In this document: positions 60,244 to 64,000 of the stretch, in pieces
How the letters are laid out: every line of letters begins with the position of its first letter
Position numbering within the stretch: position 1 is the stretch's first letter
Assembly: GCA_963682175.1 (NCBI GenBank)
Contig: OY821771.1
Coordinates: 36,724,201-36,788,200, forward strand
DNA: 64,000 nucleotides
Source of the DNA: Triglochin maritima
Lineage: Eukaryota; Streptophyta; Magnoliopsida; Alismatales; Juncaginaceae
Direction of reading: 5' to 3'
Program-made: the position numbers and the translations under genes
Notes under the pieces: generated by a model
The model's input: the letters and a program-made list of their open reading frames with translations, nothing else
The model's database searches: none
What the model was told of the DNA's origin: nothing

Positions 60244-62315
60244 TGTAGGATTTCATGTTTAATTATACATATATATTTTTCGAATTTTTATGTATAATAA
60301 GGATCAATTTTCAATTTTCTAGAATTTATTGCATGCATCGGTTTGTTTTAACAAACTAGTTTCAAAAACTCTATTAAAACAAACATGAAGGAGCTCCGAA
60401 ATTCATACCTAGAAGTTCTCTAAAACTTCTCGAAGATTCGGAGACGGTTGGGATGCTCCTCGCTGCGCCGGATGCCTCCGAGTATTCACCAAACTCTAAA
60501 CAAGATCGGAGAGAGGGAAGCTAGTCTCTCAATCTCCGATTGGATTTAGAATCTAATTACTAACCTCTCTTTAGTTCCCTTTAGAAGATGACCTCTGAAG
60601 AACTAAAACTAAACTTAAGAATTAAGGAATTTTCGTGGAGAATTATGGAGAGAGATTTTGCATAAGAAAAATAATGAATTAATTAAGGAAGTAATGAGAT
60701 AACCTTGTATTTATAGGTTCTCTCCAAATTACCTATTCATGTGCAACCTCTTGCCCATGATTCCATGCAAAATTCCATCTAACCATCCATTATTTATTAA
60801 TAAATAATCTTAGCCACGAATTAAATCAATTATGGACCAATTCCATGCATGATCTAATTAATTCTTAAATTAATTCTGCATAAAACCGTCTGACCGGTCG
60901 ACCGTCTGCGAGGTCCGGTCGACCGTTTAGACCTGGTTTCGGTCGACCGTTTAGACACTCGGTCGACCGTTCGCAACATTAAAATATTTCATCACAATGT
61001 TCGGTCGACCGACCGATAAATTCGGTCGACCGAAAACGAACAGACGAAATCCCTGTTACGATGTACACACATCCGGTCGACCGTGCAATATTGCGGTCGA
61101 CCGTCCCACATCCGGTCGACCGTTTACTGTTTAGCGGTCGACCGTTTGTGCACTGTGCTGCAGACTTGTCAAATTTCGGTTTAACCCCTACAAAATTTGA
61201 CATTTCGGGATTAGTAATAAATTCACAACTTATGTAACATATTATCCTATGTAATGATCAATCATTACACCCCATAATATTTACATCACATATGAATTTA
61301 ATTTAGATTCTAATTATGTTATAAATCACAACATAATTTTGATTTTGCTTGTTCACCCCATGTGTCATATTTTCTACATGAAACCCGACACATCCTATGA
61401 ACTCAAAATCTCCATTTCTTGTTTCCCAGTTTTGTGGTGTGACCTATGGGAGGATCTAAACTAAGTTGGCAGTGATATTAAGAGCTTAATATCACAAGCT
61501 ATAAGCGGTATCTAGCTACACATTATAGCTCCCAATTAGTTAGATGTCTTAATTCCACTCGAACCAAAACCCGATCCACTTAGTGATGGAGTGCACCACT
61601 TGTGTCCGTCCCTTGCCTCATGATATTAAGAATACACACAAAGTAGTATTGTGTCATCTTTGTATTAGTATTCATTTCTTGATCTCTTTAAGCTAGTTAT
61701 AAATATGTGACTTAACTCAAATCACATTGTGCACATTATAACTTTGCTTTATCAAGGGTCCCACTAATATCATCACTCAATTAAGAGGGGCAATGATAGT
61801 CTTTTGACTAACTATCTTCTCCAACAAAAGTTGTACTTAACCAACCAATGCCTTTACACTACACTGATCGATAGTTCAAGACACTGATCTAATTAAGTAT
61901 TCCTTAAGTGATTAGATATAAGTCTCATATCAAAGGACCAAAGACACAGTAAAATATTAATGACACAGAAACACATTTCTATAATATTTTACTTATTAGG
62001 TCTATTCAGTATACAAAAGTAATATTTTCCTCTTTTGCATACCCGTGTCGTCACTCACTTGTAGAGCTACAATGATCTATGACCAACACGACAATCTTAA
62101 CTCGGTAATTAATGTCCCATGTTAATTACCATGATTGCGAATATCTTTTGTTTTATGCAAACCAATATCTTTCAGAGCTCTACGGTTAAGGACCAAGAGC
62201 CTCTTCCTTAACACTTCTAAAAGACGAATACCATAAACAAGGAATAAAATGATTTCTTATTCAATTCATAATAATTGACATTTAAAAGTAAAACTTTTAG
62301 AACACATTCCCTTCA
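60244..62315 (-). mobile_element. Solo LTR (2,072 bp) nested in gag of element 2
   Basis: Plus-strand ends TGTAGGATTT...TCCCTTCA, so TG...CA both ways. Exact 5-bp target duplication ATATT at 60239-60243 and 62316-62320. No gag, PBS or second LTR lies inside. Minus-strand TATAAATA at 60715-60708 preceded by ten exact CGGTCGACCG copies (60895-61144). It splits an otherwise continuous gag reading frame, which supports the borders. Confidence 0.9.
60895..61144. promoter_or_regulatory. Array of ten CGGTCGACCG palindromes upstream of the solo-LTR TATA box
   Basis: Ten exact 10-bp palindromes in 250 bp, flanks variable (often followed by TTT or AAA). They lie 180-430 bp upstream of the TATA box in transcription sense. 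Corresponding arrays occur in the three other LTRs of this window. Confidence 0.88.
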
Positions 62316-62458
62316 ATATTTTCATCATATTCTTCCAATGATCATAATTTGACCCATTTAGCAAAGGAGGTCTATTCATTTGGTGCACAATCCCTCTACA
62401 TGATTAGATGTGGATGTCATGCTAAAATTACGGTTAAGTAATGAATTTTTAGCTCACA

Positions 62459-62474
62459 AGGGTCGGATACCAAT
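62459..62474 (-). other. Primer binding site of element 2
   Basis: Minus strand ATTGGTATCCGACCC directly after the 5' LTR end ...ATCCTACA. The first seven bases of TGGTATC match the initiator tRNA-Met complement; the rest deviates. Confidence 0.7.
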
Positions 62475-62968
62475 TGTAGGATCGTATATGGCTTAGTTCT
62501 AATCATTTTTAAGCTAATTACCTTCTACTTTAAGCAATCAAGTATATGCAGTGGAAATAAAAGCTAAACTAGCAAGCAAAGGAAGAGATAATGCAAACCA
62601 ACAAGAAGGTACCAGATTTTTATAGAGGTTCGGTCTCCCACCTACTTCATCTCTTGCAAACTCCACTCAAACTCCCTCGAGCTCCGCTTGTGTCTTCACT
62701 TTCAACCTCGTTCCGGTCTGAGTTTGAGCCTTTTACAAAACAAGTTCCGCGAACACCCTCGCGAGTTTGACTTTCTTCTCTCACAATCCGAGAGGAACAC
62801 TTCGGGCTTTCACCGAAGTCCTTGCTTCCTTGAACAACAATGGTTGAGTGGATCACTCACTCTCTAGCTTGAGCACACTTAGCTTATGATGTGAAATTGA
62901 TCTAAGATGTGGAAGTATAGCTTGGAGAGTAAGATTTGGGGAATGGGAGACTTGGAGTTTTCTCCTAA
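62475..62968 (-). repeat. 5' LTR of element 2 (R-U5 part), interrupted by Harbinger
   Basis: Plus-strand start TGTAGGATCGTATATGG at 62475. 62838-62968 repeats 56920-57050 of the 3' LTR. At TAA (62966-62968) it is cut by the Harbinger element; the missing U3 should resume beyond the window's right end. Confidence 0.82.
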
Positions 62969-63060
62969 GGGGGTGTTAGTGGCACAGAAAGTGATTTCCA
63001 GAGTCAAACGGAAATCAGAAGAAAACAGAATCCAGTGGAAAACAGTTTCCCTTTGACCGA

Positions 63061-63165
63061 ATTCTGTTGTTTGTGTCTGTCTCTGGAATCCAGTAGAAAA
63101 CAGATTCTGTTGTTTGTGTTTGTCTCCGGAATCCGACAGAAAACATATTCTGTTGTTTGTGCTTA
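63061..63165. repeat. 43-bp subterminal tandem repeats of the Harbinger element
   Basis: ATTCTGTTGTTTGTG starts at 63061, 63104 and 63147, each followed (in the first two) by TCTGTCTC or TTTGTCTC, GGAATCC and AGAAAACA. Likely transposase-binding subterminal repeats. Confidence 0.85.
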
Positions 63166-63647
63166 CAATTAGAAAATATGAGAAACTGTGTAGCTGCAGT
63201 TTAATTTATAAATGACAATATGTTGATATAATATCAATAATATTATAATCCAAACCACATTTAATTTATAAATAAATCTCAAGAAAAAATAAACCATAAA
63301 ACTATCACTTAAATTTAACCCTACAACGACATCAATCAGATTTGGTGATTCCATTCCATTATTTTCATCTCAATCAGATTTGGTAATTAAAAAGAAAAGA
63401 GGCGTGACAAAGAAACTTTGGATCGTAAACATATACATATCTATATAATCTTTGTAACATTTACATATAATCTTGTTTCAAAAAAAGAAAAATTAAATGA
63501 CACCTACCTAGGAAATTCTCACAAAAAAACACAAAATTGTGATGACATACGGTGCAAACAAAACACTTCCTTTCCATCAAACTGTTAGCGTACATAATTG
63601 GTTAAAATTTAAACATACCACATAGAATTTGCCATATTTACTCTCAT

Positions 63648-64000
63648 TTAATCTACCAGTTCTTTTTGTTGTTGTTGAGACAATTCAATCTGAATTTCTT
63701 CTTCCCTCCCATCTTCATCCATTTCTGAATTTGAGCTTCCTACTTCTGTATTGTCGAGCTCATCACCAAAATCTTCAAGCAAATCCGCTTTGTCTTCTCT
63801 ACGAATGAAATTATGGAGCAAGAAACAAGATATAACAATTTTCACTTGTGTTTCATATGGGAAAGGCATACAACCCCTTAATATCGCAAATCGATGTTTG
63901 ACAACACCAAATGAGCGTTCTATTACATTTCTTAAGTGAGAATGTCGGTAGTTAAAATTTTCAATTGCATTGGCTGGTAACCGATCATTATCATATTCAC
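63648..64000 (-). CDS. PIF/Harbinger transposase (HARBI1-like nuclease), C-terminal part
   Basis: Frame open from the window edge to the stop at 63648. Reads NAIENFNYRHSHLRNVIERS, then FGVVKHRFAILRGCMPFPYE, then TQVKIVISCFLLHNFIRRE. RNVIERSFGVVKxRF and the VIxxCxLLHNFI block are hallmarks of the DDE_Tnp_4 nuclease; the third catalytic acidic residue of this family lies in the RNxIERxFG segment. An acidic Gln-rich tail (EEEIQIELSQQQQKELVD) follows, as usual. The first two catalytic Asp residues are beyond the window. Nothing visible is broken. It acts with a Myb-like partner protein in known elements. Confidence 0.9.
   Translation of the reverse strand, partial: EYDNDRLPANAIENFNYRHSHLRNVIERSFGVVKHRFAILRGCMPFPYETQVKIVISCFLLHNFIRREDKADLLEDFGDELDNTEVGSSNSEMDEDGREEEIQIELSQQQQKELVD

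Larger units (their letters stand above)
58677..62379 (-). pseudogene. Copia-type gag of element 2, split by a solo LTR and two stops
   Basis: The N-terminus starts at ATG 62379 (MNRPPLLNGSNYDHWKNMM) and is interrupted after about 21 codons by the solo LTR at 60244-62315. The same frame resumes leftward from 60238 (SNDLKYWMFLQNPYTPSNED) and contains UBN2-type gag: FEIWHRLQMHHEG, EIFSMQIGENISKMNTRFTD and RKFLRPLSNNWEDKVVAIEE. TAG at 59652-59654 and TGA at 59316-59318 break an otherwise continuous frame. Next come a KR/E-rich segment (59645-59430), a Ser-rich stretch, a coiled-coil-like part (NKNAKKLIKDLQSQIESIVH) and the tail KMVWIPKANIQGPKVVWIPK...LVGA. No CCHC knuckle is seen. The gag protein would form the particle; without pol the element depended on others. 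Confidence 0.85.
62969..64000 (-). mobile_element. PIF/Harbinger transposon, left part (continues past window)
   Basis: Starts GGGGGTGTTAGTGGCAC immediately after TAA, the target triplet of PIF/Harbinger. The related LTR at about 57047-57055 reads TCTCCTAACTGTATA without an insertion, showing the empty site. The subterminal region has 43-bp repeats (63061, 63104, 63147), and the C-terminus of a Harbinger nuclease lies at 63648-64000. The right TIR, second TAA and any Myb-like partner ORF would be outside. Confidence 0.85.

Overview
The window is nuclear DNA from a flowering plant, most likely a eudicot. The evidence is GT-AG introns in AT-rich surroundings, plant versions of HINT, saposin-like and RNA polymerase III RPC4 proteins, a PPR gene, an exostosin-type GT47 gene, and many plant-type transposons. 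I see no rRNA, tRNA, CRISPR array or bacterial operon. Gene models are spliced by eye from GT-AG sites, reading frame and family resemblance.

Host genes. A HINT (histidine triad) gene runs off the left edge on the minus strand (1-2156). An exostosin-family glycosyltransferase (GT47) on the minus strand (16399-17809) keeps its first and last exons but has lost its catalytic middle. Two saposin-like genes lie in tandem on the minus strand (23338-25965 and 30994-34345). They share six coding exons and a 5'UTR intron, and an extra exon-4 relic sits inside intron 1 of the second. A broken PPR gene (35466-36620, minus) lies head-to-head with an apparently intact RNA polymerase III subunit RPC4 gene (CDS 38789-43499, plus).

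Mobile DNA makes up most of the rest. 2295-5993 is a Mutator-like element carrying a Ulp1-protease remnant. 7274-10173 is a near-intact MULE (TIRs, 8-bp TSD, two-exon transposase with one internal stop) whose intron holds an eight-unit palindrome array; a fragment of a sister element lies at 21838-22552. 10825-16362 is a young Copia element with TA...CA LTR ends and a GGAGT TSD, itself hit by a 550-bp hAT-like MITE. Further hAT-like elements with 8-bp TSDs lie at 17840-18455, 19491-19766 and 34656-35435. Two MITE copies (27697-27900, 28719-28922) sit inside (TA)n tracts. 46170-47159 is a MuDR transposase fragment.

The right 17 kb is dominated by two gag-only Copia derivatives in opposite orientation (about 47466-50890 plus; 56920 to beyond 62968 minus). 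One has a 2,072-bp solo LTR nested in its gag (60244-62315) and a PIF/Harbinger transposon inserted at TAA in its 5' LTR (62969 to beyond the window). Four separate LTRs here carry dense arrays of the palindrome CGGTCGACCG or close variants 90-670 bp upstream of a TATA box. This is the most system-like signal in the window: a candidate shared promoter module.
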